Assembly: GCA_023230755.1 (NCBI GenBank)
Contig: JALNWS010000014.1
Location: 1-35,362 of the forward strand
DNA: 35,362 bases
Direction: 5' to 3'
Origin: Azoarcus sp.
GTDB taxonomy: Bacteria; Pseudomonadota; Gammaproteobacteria; Burkholderiales; Rhodocyclaceae
Shown here: piece by piece, positions 1 to 8,274 of the stretch
How positions within the stretch are numbered: position 1 is the first letter of the stretch
Layout of the letters: each line of letters opens with the position of its first letter
Program-made: the position numbers and the translations under genes
Notes under the pieces: generated by a model
The model's database searches: none
The model's input: only the letters and a program-made list of their open reading frames with translations
What the model was told of the DNA's origin: nothing

Positions 1-160
1 ACGCAGGAGCCTCCGTCACGCGCACCTGGCCGCTGTTTCGGCCAAAAAGGGGGCGGCAGGCGAATTTATTCCGCACAATCGGATAACTTCGCTGGAATAC
101 CACTCGAATGTCTGATAAAAACACCGACATGATTCCACGCAACCGCCGGGCAAGCGGAAA

Positions 161-2062
161 ATGACAACGACACGGACTCCGATCGCGATCCTCATCACCG
201 GCCTGACGCTGGCAACCCCCACAATCGCACACGCGGCGGTGCTCGGCGAGGTGAGTTCGCTGTCCGCACTCGGTACGCCGTTACGTGTTGAAATCGGGCT
301 GCGCGATGGCCGTCAGGATGATGCCGGCAACTGCCTCAGAATTGTCTCCGCACCGAATTCGGGGAGCGGACTCCCTGTAATCAGGCATGCCCGGATCAGC
401 ACCGTCGACAGCGGCCGTTTGGCCAGGATCGTGATTTCGTCACAGGAAACCATGCGCGACCCGATCGCGGAACTCACGATCGACAACGTTTGCGGGACGC
501 AACTGCGCCGCACCTACACCCTGCTCTTCCCCTATTCCAGCACCACGGCGCTCGCTCCGGGTGCGACCACACCCTCGCTCCGCACTGGCACGCCCGGCAG
601 AACGCCCCCGACTCAGCCGGCATCAAATGGCAGCGAATGGGTCAGTGCTCCGGGCGAATCGCTGACCGGTATCGCACAAACACTCTACCCCGGAAACAGC
701 GCGGCCCAGCGTCGCTTCGTTCGCGACGCTGCGCGAGCCAACCCTGGACTGTTTGCCGACGCAAGCGCGCGTAACCGGCCACTTCCGGCGGGCACGGCCT
801 TTATCGCTCCAAACCTGGCTCGCATCTCGCGCAACAGCCCGCCGCCGTCGCAGCCGACAACGCGAGCACCTGCCCGCATCGAGCATCCAGTCTCCACCGA
901 ACCCCGCAGGGAAGCCCCGCCAGGACCGGTGAGCGGTGATCGTCTGATCGTCGCCCCCGACGAAACAGACAAGCGCTCGGCGCCGACCAGCACCGGCATT
1001 CTCGACGACCGCAACGGAGATCTGTCCGGCCTCGAGCGCAGGGAAGCGGAAATCGCCGCGGCGATCGACCGCAGCATCGTCGCCCAGATGGAACTGCTTG
1101 CCCGCATCAAGGAGCTTGAGCAGATTCAGACCAGGCTGATGGAGCAGGCCAGCCGCATCGGCGTTGTCCCGCCGCCTGTCGTACAGCCTCCTGCTGCACC
1201 ACCGAGGGTCGAACCGGCGCCACCACAAGCCTCTCCTCCCCCGACTGCTGACGGCTGGATATTGAACACAGCGCTGGCACTCGGCGGCCTCGGCATCGCA
1301 GCATTCCTGCTCCTGCGCTTGCGTCGCAAATCGACGGACAACCCGGTCACGGAACCGCGCTTGCCTCCGCAACCACAGCCCCGCCCGCAAGCCGTCGCAC
1401 AGGCGCCTGCCTCTGCCTCACCTGCGGAGGAATCCGCTGCGCCGCTGACGCAGGTGCCCGCCACACCCGCTGTACTCCCGCTTGAATGGGACCATGATCC
1501 GTCTGGATTCGGCTCGACCGACCTGGCCCCGCTTGCGGAAGAAGAAGAGGTCGAAGAACACGACTCCGCCATCGAGCTTGCGGAAATCATGATGAGCTTC
1601 GGCCGCGTACACGGGGCCGCGGAGACCCTCGCCGACTTCATCCGCAGCAACCCGAAACAGGCCGTCACGCCATGGCTCAAGTTGCTTGAGGTCTATCGCG
1701 CCGCCGACCTGCGCGCCGAATTCGACGGCCTTGCCCGTCAGCTGAACAAAACCTTCAACGTCAAGACCGTCACCTGGGACAACTTTGACGAGGCACGCAG
1801 TGCACCTGACTCCCTTGAGAAAATGCCTCACCTGGTCAAATCGGTGCAGGAACTATGGGGCTCGCGTGAATGCCAGGCATATCTGAGAAAACTGCTGCGC
1901 GACAACCGCGACGGCACCCGCCAGGGCTTCCCCCTGAATGTCATCGACGACATTCTGTGCCTCAGCGCAGTGCTTGAGCAGGAGCTTGGCCCCTATCGCC
2001 CCACCCACGAAGAACTTGAGGACAACGGGCCGCAGACTGAGCGGCCGCCAGAGGACAGCTGA
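161..2062 (+). CDS. FimV-like peptidoglycan-binding polar protein
   Basis: This 633-residue protein has the FimV layout. A signal peptide (about residues 1-26, ending AHA-A) is followed by the FimV N-terminal motif GEVSSLSALGTPLRVEI (29-45), a LysM-like stretch around 158-225 (VSAPGESLTGIAQTLY), a Pro-rich linker, a coiled coil at about 289-333, one membrane segment at about 366-386 and an acidic cytoplasmic tail. The tail contains a TPR-like block (AEIMMSFGRVHGAAETLADF). In other bacteria FimV binds peptidoglycan and organises polar proteins and type IV pilus assembly; that role here is by homology. It is shorter than the Pseudomonas protein. The start follows a weak GCGGAAA ribosome site. 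It converges on the Nif3-family gene with a 16-bp gap. Family assignment is firm; exact function is less sure. Confidence 0.85.
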   Translation: MTTTRTPIAILITGLTLATPTIAHAAVLGEVSSLSALGTPLRVEIGLRDGRQDDAGNCLRIVSAPNSGSGLPVIRHARISTVDSGRLARIVISSQETMRDPIAELTIDNVCGTQLRRTYTLLFPYSSTTALAPGATTPSLRTGTPGRTPPTQPASNGSEWVSAPGESLTGIAQTLYPGNSAAQRRFVRDAARANPGLFADASARNRPLPAGTAFIAPNLARISRNSPPPSQPTTRAPARIEHPVSTEPRREAPPGPVSGDRLIVAPDETDKRSAPTSTGILDDRNGDLSGLERREAEIAAAIDRSIVAQMELLARIKELEQIQTRLMEQASRIGVVPPPVVQPPAAPPRVEPAPPQASPPPTADGWILNTALALGGLGIAAFLLLRLRRKSTDNPVTEPRLPPQPQPRPQAVAQAPASASPAEESAAPLTQVPATPAVLPLEWDHDPSGFGSTDLAPLAEEEEVEEHDSAIELAEIMMSFGRVHGAAETLADFIRSNPKQAVTPWLKLLEVYRAADLRAEFDGLARQLNKTFNVKTVTWDNFDEARSAPDSLEKMPHLVKSVQELWGSRECQAYLRKLLRDNRDGTRQGFPLNVIDDILCLSAVLEQELGPYRPTHEELEDNGPQTERPPEDS

Positions 2063-2078
2063 GACCAGCGGATCGGGC

Positions 2079-2828
2079 TCAGACCGGGTTGGGCAGATCA
2101 AGGAAGGTCGCCTGCAAACCCAGCGTGTCCCTCAGATAGTCAGCCATCGCCATTGGTCCGTAGCGCTCTGTTGCGTGGTGGCCGGCGGAGATATAGGGGA
2201 TACCCGATTCGCGGGCAACGTGCGTGGTCTGCTCGGAGATCTCTCCGGACACATACAGATCTGCACCAGCCTGCAAAGCCTGTTCAAAATAGCCCTGTGC
2301 ACCACCGGTGCACCACGCAATCCGCTTCACCTTACGCTCGCCATCACCGACCAGCAGTGGCGCACGCCCGAGGCGGACAGCAATCGCAACGGCCACTTCA
2401 GCAGCTGACATGCCCTCGGTTTCAGGCCGGCCGATCCAACCCAGATCCTGTTCCGCAAAACGTCCCTCCCCAACCCATCCCATGACTGCGCCCAGCCGGG
2501 CATTGTTGCCCAGTTGAGGGTGAACATCGAGCGGCAGGTGATAGGCGAGCAGGCTGATGTCGTTTTTCAGCAGAGTGGAGAGGCGGCGCTTGCGCATACC
2601 GGTTATGCATCCATCCTCGCCACGCCAGAAATAGCCGTGGTGAACGAGCACCGCATCATGATTGCCCGCCACTGCGGCATCGAGCAGCGCCTGGCTCGCT
2701 GTCACACCGCACAGCACCCGCTTCACCTCGCTGCGTCCTTCCACTTGCAGCCCGTTTGGGCAATAATCGCGCAGCCGCGCGACCTCGAGCAATTCATCCA
2801 GATGGTTTTGCAAAGCACTGAGCTGCAT
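2079..2828 (-). CDS. Nif3-like dinuclear metal centre hexameric protein
   Basis: This is a 249-residue member of the Nif3/YbgI family (also called GTP cyclohydrolase I type 2 fold), proteins that form hexameric rings with a two-metal centre and have no agreed function. Metal ligands are visible in the expected order: H63-H64 in LVHHGYFW, D101 in DVHPQLGNN, and H217 and E221 in AGHHATERYG. The frame is open for 20 further codons upstream, but I chose the internal ATG at 2828 because a GGAG sits just before it and MQLSALQNHLDELL is the usual family N-terminus. It diverges from the serine protease gene and converges on the FimV-like gene. Neighbourhood to degS/tat is commonly conserved and gives no clear clue to its job. 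Confidence 0.9.
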   Translation of the reverse strand: MQLSALQNHLDELLEVARLRDYCPNGLQVEGRSEVKRVLCGVTASQALLDAAVAGNHDAVLVHHGYFWRGEDGCITGMRKRRLSTLLKNDISLLAYHLPLDVHPQLGNNARLGAVMGWVGEGRFAEQDLGWIGRPETEGMSAAEVAVAIAVRLGRAPLLVGDGERKVKRIAWCTGGAQGYFEQALQAGADLYVSGEISEQTTHVARESGIPYISAGHHATERYGPMAMADYLRDTLGLQATFLDLPNPV

Positions 2829-2902
2829 GCCGTCTCCACTTATTCTGACGTTAAACGGGGCGACCCTTCCGGCCGGAAATCGCCTCAAAATCGGGCAACA
2901 TT

Positions 2903-4060
2903 ATGCGCCGCCTGTGGCTGATCTTTGCGCAGGCCGTGACAGCAAGCGTCGCGGTTCTGTTCGTACTCAACACCCTCAAGCCGGAGTGGCTGCGAAACAC
3001 CGCCCCGGATCCCGTGGTGGCCATTGTCGAAGCACCGGCAACCGGCCCCGGCGTGCGCGTTGCTGCGGGCTCCTATGCAGAGGCCGCGCAGCGGTCGATG
3101 CCTGCCGTCGTTCACATCTACACAACCAAGGTTGCGCGTGCATCCCGCCACCCCTTGCTGAATGACCCGGTTTTCCGTCACTTTTTCGGTGACCGCCCGA
3201 ACGAGGGCCGGCAGCAGACATCCGGACTGGGCTCCGGCGTCATTGTCAGCCCGGACGGCTTCATCCTGACAAACAATCACGTTGTCGATGCCGCAGATGA
3301 AATCGAGGTCGCCCTGAATGACGGACGCCAGTACTCGGCAAGCGTAATCGGCAAAGACCCCGAAACCGACCTTGCCGTCCTCCGCATCACCGCCGACACA
3401 CCTCTGCCCTCGATCACCCTTGCCCGCGGCGACATGCTTCATGTCGGCGATGTAGTCCTCGCCATCGGCAATCCCTTCGGCGTTGGTCAGACCGTCACCA
3501 TGGGCATCATCTCGGCACTTGGTCGCAGCCACCTTGGCATCAATACCTTCGAAAACTACATCCAGACCGATGCAGCCATCAACCCGGGGAATTCCGGCGG
3601 TGCGCTCGTCGACAGCACAGGCAACCTGGTGGGCATCAACACGGCTATCTATTCCCGCTCGGGGGGGTCGTTGGGCATCGGCTTTGCCATACCCATCTCA
3701 ATCGCCCGCAACGTGCTGGAGCAGATCGTGACCACCGGCGAGGTGACCCGCGGCTGGGTAGGCGTGGAGATTCGCGAGATCACCCCCGAGCTCGCAAGCT
3801 CGTTCGGATTGCAGGGCACGGAAGGAGCGCTGATTGCCGGCGTACTCAGAGGCAGCCCGGCAGAACAGGGTGGTGTGCGTCCGGGCGACGTGCTCATCGC
3901 CGTCGATGGAAAGACCGTGCAGGATCCGAAGGCCATGCTGGAACTCGTCGCCGCATTGCCGCCGGGCAAGAACGCCTCATTCCGCGTGCGCCGCTCAGGC
4001 AAGGATGTCGATCTGACGGTTGCTGTCGCGCGCCGCCCCATCCCGCAGACGGCACGCTAG
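2903..4060 (+). CDS. Periplasmic DegS/AlgW-type serine protease (HtrA family)
   Basis: The 385-residue protein has one N-terminal membrane anchor (about residues 7-24), a trypsin-like domain and a single PDZ domain (about 275-375). That layout fits the regulatory proteases DegS/AlgW rather than DegP or DegQ, which carry two PDZ domains. The catalytic triad is intact: H126 in TNNHVVDA, D156 in DPETDLAVL and S231 in GNSGGALVD. It would act at the periplasmic face of the inner membrane. In relatives it cleaves an anti-sigma factor of RseA/MucA type when misfolded outer-membrane proteins bind the PDZ domain; no rseA or rseB is in this window, so that partner is inference. It converges on tatC with a 16-bp gap. 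Confidence 0.9.
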   Translation: MRRLWLIFAQAVTASVAVLFVLNTLKPEWLRNTAPDPVVAIVEAPATGPGVRVAAGSYAEAAQRSMPAVVHIYTTKVARASRHPLLNDPVFRHFFGDRPNEGRQQTSGLGSGVIVSPDGFILTNNHVVDAADEIEVALNDGRQYSASVIGKDPETDLAVLRITADTPLPSITLARGDMLHVGDVVLAIGNPFGVGQTVTMGIISALGRSHLGINTFENYIQTDAAINPGNSGGALVDSTGNLVGINTAIYSRSGGSLGIGFAIPISIARNVLEQIVTTGEVTRGWVGVEIREITPELASSFGLQGTEGALIAGVLRGSPAEQGGVRPGDVLIAVDGKTVQDPKAMLELVAALPPGKNASFRVRRSGKDVDLTVAVARRPIPQTAR

Positions 4061-4076
4061 GCCTCGGAAATCAGGC

Positions 4077-4886
4077 TTACTTGCTGTCGCGCTCAGCGTC
4101 TTCGATGCGATCGAGCTCACGGTCCATTTCGACCGCGGTGGGCGCGGCGTAATCGGATCCGGATTTGGCCGCCGGCTTGGAGATCATGTTTGCAAGCATG
4201 ATGCCCAATTCGTAGAGCAGGCACATCGGCACCGCAAGCATGAACTGCGAAATCACATCGGGAGGGGTGATGATTGCTGCGACGACAAAGGCACCGACCA
4301 CCACATAGGGTCGTATTTCCTTCAGCTTGGCAACCGACACCACGCCGGCCTTGACCAACAGGATCACCGCGATCGGCACCTCAAAGGTGAGGCCGAAGGC
4401 AATGAACATCGACATCACGAAGGATAGATACTGCTCGATGTCTGGCGCCGGCACGATACTCTTTGGCGCAAACTCTGCGATGAAGTGGAACACCGTTCCG
4501 AACACGAAGAAGTAGCAGAACGCCATCCCGACGAGAAACAGCATCGTACTGCCTGCAACCAGCGGAATCGCGAGCTTGCGTTCGTGTGCATACAGTCCCG
4601 GGGCCACGAAAGCCCAAGCCTGATAGAGCACCACCGGCAGCGCCAGCACGAAAGCCACCATCATCGTGACCTTGACCGGCACGAAGAATGGCGTCACCAC
4701 CCCGGTCGCAATCATGTGCGTCCCTTCGGGCAGCGTATCCATCATCGGCTTGGCCAGCACGTCGTAGATCTCACTCGCCCAGGGCATCAGGCAGATGAAG
4801 ACGACGACGAGCGCAACCACCGCACGCAGCAACCTGTCGCGCAACTCGACCAAGTGTGCAATGAAAGTTTCCTGCATTTCGCTCAT
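4077..4886 (-). CDS. tatC: Twin-arginine translocase subunit TatC
   Basis: TatC is the multi-spanning receptor of the twin-arginine pathway. It binds the RR signal peptide of folded precursor proteins together with TatB in the inner membrane. The 269-residue product shows the N-terminal FIAHLVELRDRLLRA motif, six hydrophobic segments and the conserved loop YQAWAFVAPGLYAHER. Its C-terminus carries a charged, probably cytoplasmic tail of about 30 residues (ending DRIEDAERDSK). The start codon overlaps the tatB stop by ATGA, so translation is probably coupled. It is the last gene of the minus-strand his-HIT-tat run. Confidence 0.97.
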   Translation of the reverse strand: MSEMQETFIAHLVELRDRLLRAVVALVVVFICLMPWASEIYDVLAKPMMDTLPEGTHMIATGVVTPFFVPVKVTMMVAFVLALPVVLYQAWAFVAPGLYAHERKLAIPLVAGSTMLFLVGMAFCYFFVFGTVFHFIAEFAPKSIVPAPDIEQYLSFVMSMFIAFGLTFEVPIAVILLVKAGVVSVAKLKEIRPYVVVGAFVVAAIITPPDVISQFMLAVPMCLLYELGIMLANMISKPAAKSGSDYAAPTAVEMDRELDRIEDAERDSK

Positions 4887-5344
4887 GCTTTGTCCACCGG
4901 TGCGGGCTGACGAGCAGCGGGGTCGAGCCCCAACTCAAGTTGCGGCGTCGACTCGGGCGGGCCATCGACCACGCCTGCCAGCTCACCCGAAGACGCCGGC
5001 TGTGCGTTTGTCTTCGCAGCATCGCCGCTGCCCGGCTCCTCGCCAGGAAGCGCAGCCTTTACGTCATCCACCGTCTTGCCCAGACCGGCTTCAAGGCTGC
5101 TGACCTGCTCACGCACTGAAGACTCCATTTCGTGCGCCTGCTCCTTGACCTGCTCCTGCAGCTTCTTCAACTCTTCGAGCTGCATCTCACGCTGGATGTC
5201 CGACTTCACGTCGGAGACGTAGCGCTGCAACCTGCCGAGCAAGTGACCTGCCGTTCTTGCCACTTTGGGCAAACGTTCGGGTCCCACCACGATCAGCATC
5301 ACAACGCCGATGACAACGAGTTCCGAAAAACCGAAATCGAACAT
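4883..5344 (-). CDS. tatB: Twin-arginine translocase subunit TatB
   Basis: TatB pairs with TatC in the Tat receptor complex. The 153-residue product begins MFDFGFSELVVIGVVMLIVV, an N-terminal membrane helix, followed by the GPERLPKVART hinge and a long amphipathic helix and coiled region to about residue 100. A Pro/Ala-rich tail of about 50 residues follows. The phenylalanine-rich N-terminus, the GPERLP motif and the length separate it from TatA. It overlaps tatC by 4 bp. The 65-bp gap to tatA contains a hairpin that could lower tatBC expression relative to tatA. Confidence 0.96.
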   Translation of the reverse strand: MFDFGFSELVVIGVVMLIVVGPERLPKVARTAGHLLGRLQRYVSDVKSDIQREMQLEELKKLQEQVKEQAHEMESSVREQVSSLEAGLGKTVDDVKAALPGEEPGSGDAAKTNAQPASSGELAGVVDGPPESTPQLELGLDPAARQPAPVDKA

Positions 5345-5368
5345 TTTTCCTGGCCCAACGCGAAAAGA

Positions 5369-5388
5369 AGGGGCGCTTTTGCGCCCCT
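5369..5388 (-). terminator. Intrinsic terminator or attenuator between tatA and tatB
   Basis: On the minus strand a perfect 8-bp GC stem (AGGGGCGC / GCGCCCCT) with an AAAA loop is followed by TTCTTTTCG, a short imperfect U-rich tract. It lies between the tatA stop and the tatB start, inside what is otherwise one transcription unit. It could terminate part of the transcripts after tatA or act as an mRNA 3' end stabiliser. TatA is needed in large excess over TatB and TatC, so partial termination would make sense, but that purpose is inference. Confidence 0.6.
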
Positions 5389-5409
5389 GCGTCGCGGGTT
5401 AAATGCGTT

Positions 5410-5643
5410 TCAGGAGGAGGACTTCTCAACCTTCTCGCGCGCTTCGCCCTCGATCGTCTGATCGGCGGCAATCTTCTGCTTGTCAGACGCGTCAGCCGAA
5501 GCATCCGCCTCTTTCATGCCTTCCTTGAAACCCTTAACCGCTCCGCCCAGATCCTGACCGACGTTACGCAGTTTCTTGGTACCAAAAACGAGCATGACGA
5601 TGACCAGAACGATCAGCCAGTGCCAGATACTGAATGAACCCAT
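5410..5643 (-). CDS. tatA: Twin-arginine translocase pore subunit TatA
   Basis: TatA oligomerises to form the protein-conducting element of the Tat system. The 77-residue product starts MGSFSIWHWLIVLVIVMLVF, a single membrane helix, followed by the FGTKKL hinge and the amphipathic helix NVGQDLGGAVKGFKEGMK. A short charged tail ends the protein. Length and motifs are standard for TatA. A strong AAGGAG ribosome site lies next to the stop of the upstream HIT gene, 10 bp away, so it is co-transcribed with the his run. A hairpin follows downstream before tatB. Confidence 0.97.
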   Translation of the reverse strand: MGSFSIWHWLIVLVIVMLVFGTKKLRNVGQDLGGAVKGFKEGMKEADASADASDKQKIAADQTIEGEAREKVEKSSS

Positions 5644-5653
5644 ACCGCTCTCC

Positions 5654-6001
5654 TTAGTACTTCAGCATGGGCGGTAGCGGCTGCGGCCCGCCCACAATAT
5701 GAATGTGAAGATGATACACCTCCTGCAAGCCCACCCGCCCGGTGTTCACAATGGTTCTGAACCCGTCCGTGCAGCCTTGTTCCCGAGCGATCCGCGCTGC
5801 GACCACCATCATGTGCCCCATCAGGACTTCATGACTGGCCTCAAGATCGGCCATCGATGCAACGTGGCGCTTTGGAATCAACAGAATATGGACTGGCGCG
5901 GCGGGTTCTATGTCGTGAAACGCCAGCACCAGGTCATCTTCGTAAACTTTGCGCGCGGGGATCTCTCCGCTCACAATCCTGCAAAACAGACAATCCGTCA
6001 T
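5654..6001 (-). CDS. HIT-family (HINT-like) nucleotide hydrolase
   Basis: A 115-residue histidine triad protein. It begins MTDCLFCRIVSGEIPA and carries the triad HLHIHIVGG near the C-terminus, plus the FHDIEPAAPVHILLIPKRH block typical of bacterial HinT proteins. These hydrolyse purine nucleoside phosphoramidates and aminoacyl-adenylates; the physiological substrate is unclear. The frame is open 28 codons further upstream, but the ATG at 6001 gives the family N-terminus and sits 10 bp after the hisE stop, whereas the longer version would run into hisE. Its place between hisE and tatA is a common betaproteobacterial arrangement. Confidence 0.93.
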   Translation of the reverse strand: MTDCLFCRIVSGEIPARKVYEDDLVLAFHDIEPAAPVHILLIPKRHVASMADLEASHEVLMGHMMVVAARIAREQGCTDGFRTIVNTGRVGLQEVYHLHIHIVGGPQPLPPMLKY

Positions 6002-6011
6002 GAGATGCGAC

Positions 6012-6335
6012 TCAGGCCTTACGAGATTTCTTCTCGTCAATGCCCGACACCCCCTCACGACGGCGGAACTCGGCGAGGACATCATCCACCGTCAGGCCGA
6101 AATGGGTCAGCAGAACCAGCGAGTGGAACCAGAGGTCGGTGACCTCCCAAACCACATGCAGCATGTCCTTGTCTTTGGCCGCCATGATGGTCTCCGCCGC
6201 CTCTTCGGCCACCTTCTTGCAGATGGCGTCAGTACCCTTGGCGTACAAACTGGACACGTAAGACGAATCCGGATCAGCCTTCTTGCGTTCGGCCAGTGTA
6301 GCGGCCACGCGATGCAGCACTTCGATGTCGATCAT
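6012..6335 (-). CDS. hisE: Phosphoribosyl-ATP pyrophosphatase
   Basis: HisE catalyses the second step of histidine synthesis, hydrolysing phosphoribosyl-ATP to phosphoribosyl-AMP and pyrophosphate. The 107-residue protein shows the all-alpha MazG-like motifs SSYVSSLYAKGTDAICKKV and EEAAETIMAAKDKD, where the acidic residues bind magnesium, then the helix containing EVTDLWFHSLVLL. It is a stand-alone protein rather than a HisIE fusion. Its ATG overlaps the hisI stop by 4 bp, indicating coupling. The product feeds directly to HisI, encoded just upstream. Confidence 0.97.
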   Translation of the reverse strand: MIDIEVLHRVAATLAERKKADPDSSYVSSLYAKGTDAICKKVAEEAAETIMAAKDKDMLHVVWEVTDLWFHSLVLLTHFGLTVDDVLAEFRRREGVSGIDEKKSRKA

Positions 6336-6727
6336 TGGTAAATATCCTTCGGGTCTTTCAGAACCGGTTCAACGGCCTCCCAGCGGCCATCGGCGAAAAA
6401 CTTCTGGAAGAAACAGCTGTGGCGGCCCGTATGACAGGCTATCCCGCCCACCTGTTCGATCTTCAGCAGCACGACGTCGTTATCACAATCGATACGGATA
6501 TCAAGCACTTTCTGCACATGACCGGACTCCTCACCTTTATGCCACAGTTTGCGCCGCGAACGTGACCAATAGATGGCCTCGCCGGTTTCGGCGGTACGCT
6601 GCAGCGCATCGCGGTTCATCCACGCAAACATGAGCACATCTCCGCTCGACGCCTCCTGCGCGATCACAGGCACCAATCCGTTCTCATCCCACTTCACGTC
6701 GTTGAGCCAGCGGTTGTTATTGCTCAT
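6332..6727 (-). CDS. hisI: Phosphoribosyl-AMP cyclohydrolase
   Basis: HisI opens the adenine ring of phosphoribosyl-AMP, the third step of histidine synthesis. The 131-residue product has the family motifs MFAWMNRDAL, YWSRSRRKLWHKGEESGH and the metal-binding segments DIRIDCDND and ACHTGRHSCFF with conserved cysteines that bind zinc. It is a separate enzyme, not fused to HisE. Start and stop overlap both neighbours (hisF and hisE) by ATGA, so the block hisF-hisI-hisE is translationally coupled. Confidence 0.97.
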   Translation of the reverse strand: MSNNNRWLNDVKWDENGLVPVIAQEASSGDVLMFAWMNRDALQRTAETGEAIYWSRSRRKLWHKGEESGHVQKVLDIRIDCDNDVVLLKIEQVGGIACHTGRHSCFFQKFFADGRWEAVEPVLKDPKDIYQ

Positions 6728-7482
6728 AGCCGCACCTCGATCCCGTGTGACCGCATCAGTTCCTTGGCTTCGCGCACCGTGTGCTGACCAAAGTGAAAGA
6801 TGCTGGCAGCCAGTACCGCATCGGCGCGGCCTGTGGACACCCCCTCAGCCAGATGCTCAAGTGTTCCGACCCCGCCACTGGCAATCACCGGGATACGGAC
6901 CGCGTCCGACACCGCCCGTGTAAGTCCCAGATCAAAGCCAGCCTTTGTGCCATCGCGATCCATGCTGGTCAGCAGAATCTCGCCGGCGCCCAGCGCCTCA
7001 ACGCGCTGCGCCCACTCGATCGCGTCGAGCCCGGTGTTGTTGCGGCCACCATGCGTGAACACCTGCCACTTTCCCGGGGCAGTCTGCTTGGCGTCGATGG
7101 CAACGACGATACACTGGCTGCCAACCTTGCTGCTGGCGTCGTGCACCACCTGAGGGTTGTTCACCGCAGCCGTATTGATGCTCACCTTGTCGGCTCCCGC
7201 ATTGAGCAAGCGCCGCACATCCTCGACCGTACGCACCCCGCCACCCACGGTCAACGGGATGAAGACCTGATCTGCGACCCGCTCGACAACGTGCAGAATG
7301 ATATCCCGGGCATCCGAACTCGCTGTGATGTCGAGAAAAGTGATTTCGTCCGCGCCCTGCTCGTCATAGCGCTTGGCGATCTCGACCGGATCGCCCGCGT
7401 CACGCAGTTCGACGAAATTGACACCCTTGACCACGCGTCCGGCACTGACATCGAGACAGGGAATGATGCGTTTGGCGAGCAT
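6724..7482 (-). CDS. hisF: Imidazole glycerol phosphate synthase, cyclase subunit
   Basis: HisF is the (beta/alpha)8 cyclase half of imidazole glycerol phosphate synthase; it uses ammonia from HisH to make imidazole glycerol phosphate and AICAR. The 252-residue protein has both catalytic aspartates: D11 in RIIPCLDVSAGRVVKG and D130 in VVAIDAKQ. Phosphate-binding loops TVGGGVRT and ASGGVGTLEH are present. It starts immediately after the hisA stop with no gap. Its partner hisH lies upstream, on the other side of hisA. Confidence 0.98.
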   Translation of the reverse strand: MLAKRIIPCLDVSAGRVVKGVNFVELRDAGDPVEIAKRYDEQGADEITFLDITASSDARDIILHVVERVADQVFIPLTVGGGVRTVEDVRRLLNAGADKVSINTAAVNNPQVVHDASSKVGSQCIVVAIDAKQTAPGKWQVFTHGGRNNTGLDAIEWAQRVEALGAGEILLTSMDRDGTKAGFDLGLTRAVSDAVRIPVIASGGVGTLEHLAEGVSTGRADAVLAASIFHFGQHTVREAKELMRSHGIEVRL

Positions 7483-8232
7483 TCAGTCGGCCTGGCCGTT
7501 GAGTTCGTCGGCGCGGGCCTGCCCGGCGGCGAAATCGAGCGTACCTTCATAGATCGCACGACCGGTAATTGCCCCCATCACACCTTCCTCTTCCACGGCG
7601 CACAGAGCGTCGATGTCCGCAAGCGCGGCCACCCCGCCACTGGCAATCACGGGGATCCGAAGCGCCTGTGCAAGGCGCACGGTGGCCTCAATATTGACGC
7701 CCGACAACATGCCGTCACGCCCGATGTCAGTGTAGATAACCGACTCGACACCGTAGTCCTCGAATTTCCTTGCGAGGTCGATTACATCGTGCCCGGTCAG
7801 CTTGGACCAGCCATCAACTGCTACTTTCCCGTCCTTGGCGTCGAGACCGACAATGATATGACCGGGAAAGGCACTGCAGGCGTCATGCAGGAAGCCTGGG
7901 TTCTTGACCGCTGCGGTACCGATGATGACGTAGGTGATGCCATTGTCGAGATATTGCTCGATGGTATCGAGGTCGCGGATTCCACCCCCGAGTTGCACCG
8001 GGATATCGTCACCCACCTCATTGGTGATGGCACGTATGGCGCCACCATTTTTGGGTTTGCCGGCAAAGGCGCCGTTCAGATCGACCAGGTGCAGACGGCG
8101 CGCACCCTGATCGATCCAGTGCCGCGCCATGGCAGCGGGGTCTTCAGAGAAGACGGTGGCATCGTCCATTTCGCCTTGCTTGAGGCGAACACAATGACCG
8201 TCCTTGAGATCGATGGCGGGAATGAGCAGCAT
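7483..8232 (-). CDS. hisA: ProFAR isomerase (HisA)
   Basis: HisA carries out the Amadori rearrangement of ProFAR to PRFAR, the substrate of HisF/HisH. The 249-residue (beta/alpha)8 protein resembles HisF, reflecting shared ancestry, but has the HisA N-terminus MLLIPAIDLKDGHCVRLKQG with D8, and the second catalytic aspartate D131 in VGLDAKDGK. The DIGRDGMLSG loop and ASGGVAALAD phosphate site are intact. It is followed directly by hisF and preceded by hisH with a 42-bp gap in which I see no signal. Confidence 0.98.
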   Translation of the reverse strand: MLLIPAIDLKDGHCVRLKQGEMDDATVFSEDPAAMARHWIDQGARRLHLVDLNGAFAGKPKNGGAIRAITNEVGDDIPVQLGGGIRDLDTIEQYLDNGITYVIIGTAAVKNPGFLHDACSAFPGHIIVGLDAKDGKVAVDGWSKLTGHDVIDLARKFEDYGVESVIYTDIGRDGMLSGVNIEATVRLAQALRIPVIASGGVAALADIDALCAVEEEGVMGAITGRAIYEGTLDFAAGQARADELNGQAD

Positions 8233-8274
8233 ACCGGAATAGAGACAGTGAATTGATGGGTGACGGGTCGCAGA

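Noticed and set aside
28..50. Hairpin GGCCG / CGGCC followed by AAAAA, possible terminator
   Set aside because: The stem is only 5 bp. The A run follows it on the plus strand, so the U tract would precede the stem on the minus strand. It cannot work as an intrinsic terminator in either direction.
16..222. Minus-strand frame of 68 codons at the left edge
   Set aside because: It overlaps the FimV signal peptide antisense, shows no family motif, and has no ribosome site.
6781..8256. Long plus-strand frame (491 codons) antisense to hisF and hisA
   Set aside because: hisF and hisA are certain on the other strand. The long frame is a by-product of GC-rich codon use and shows no domain motif.
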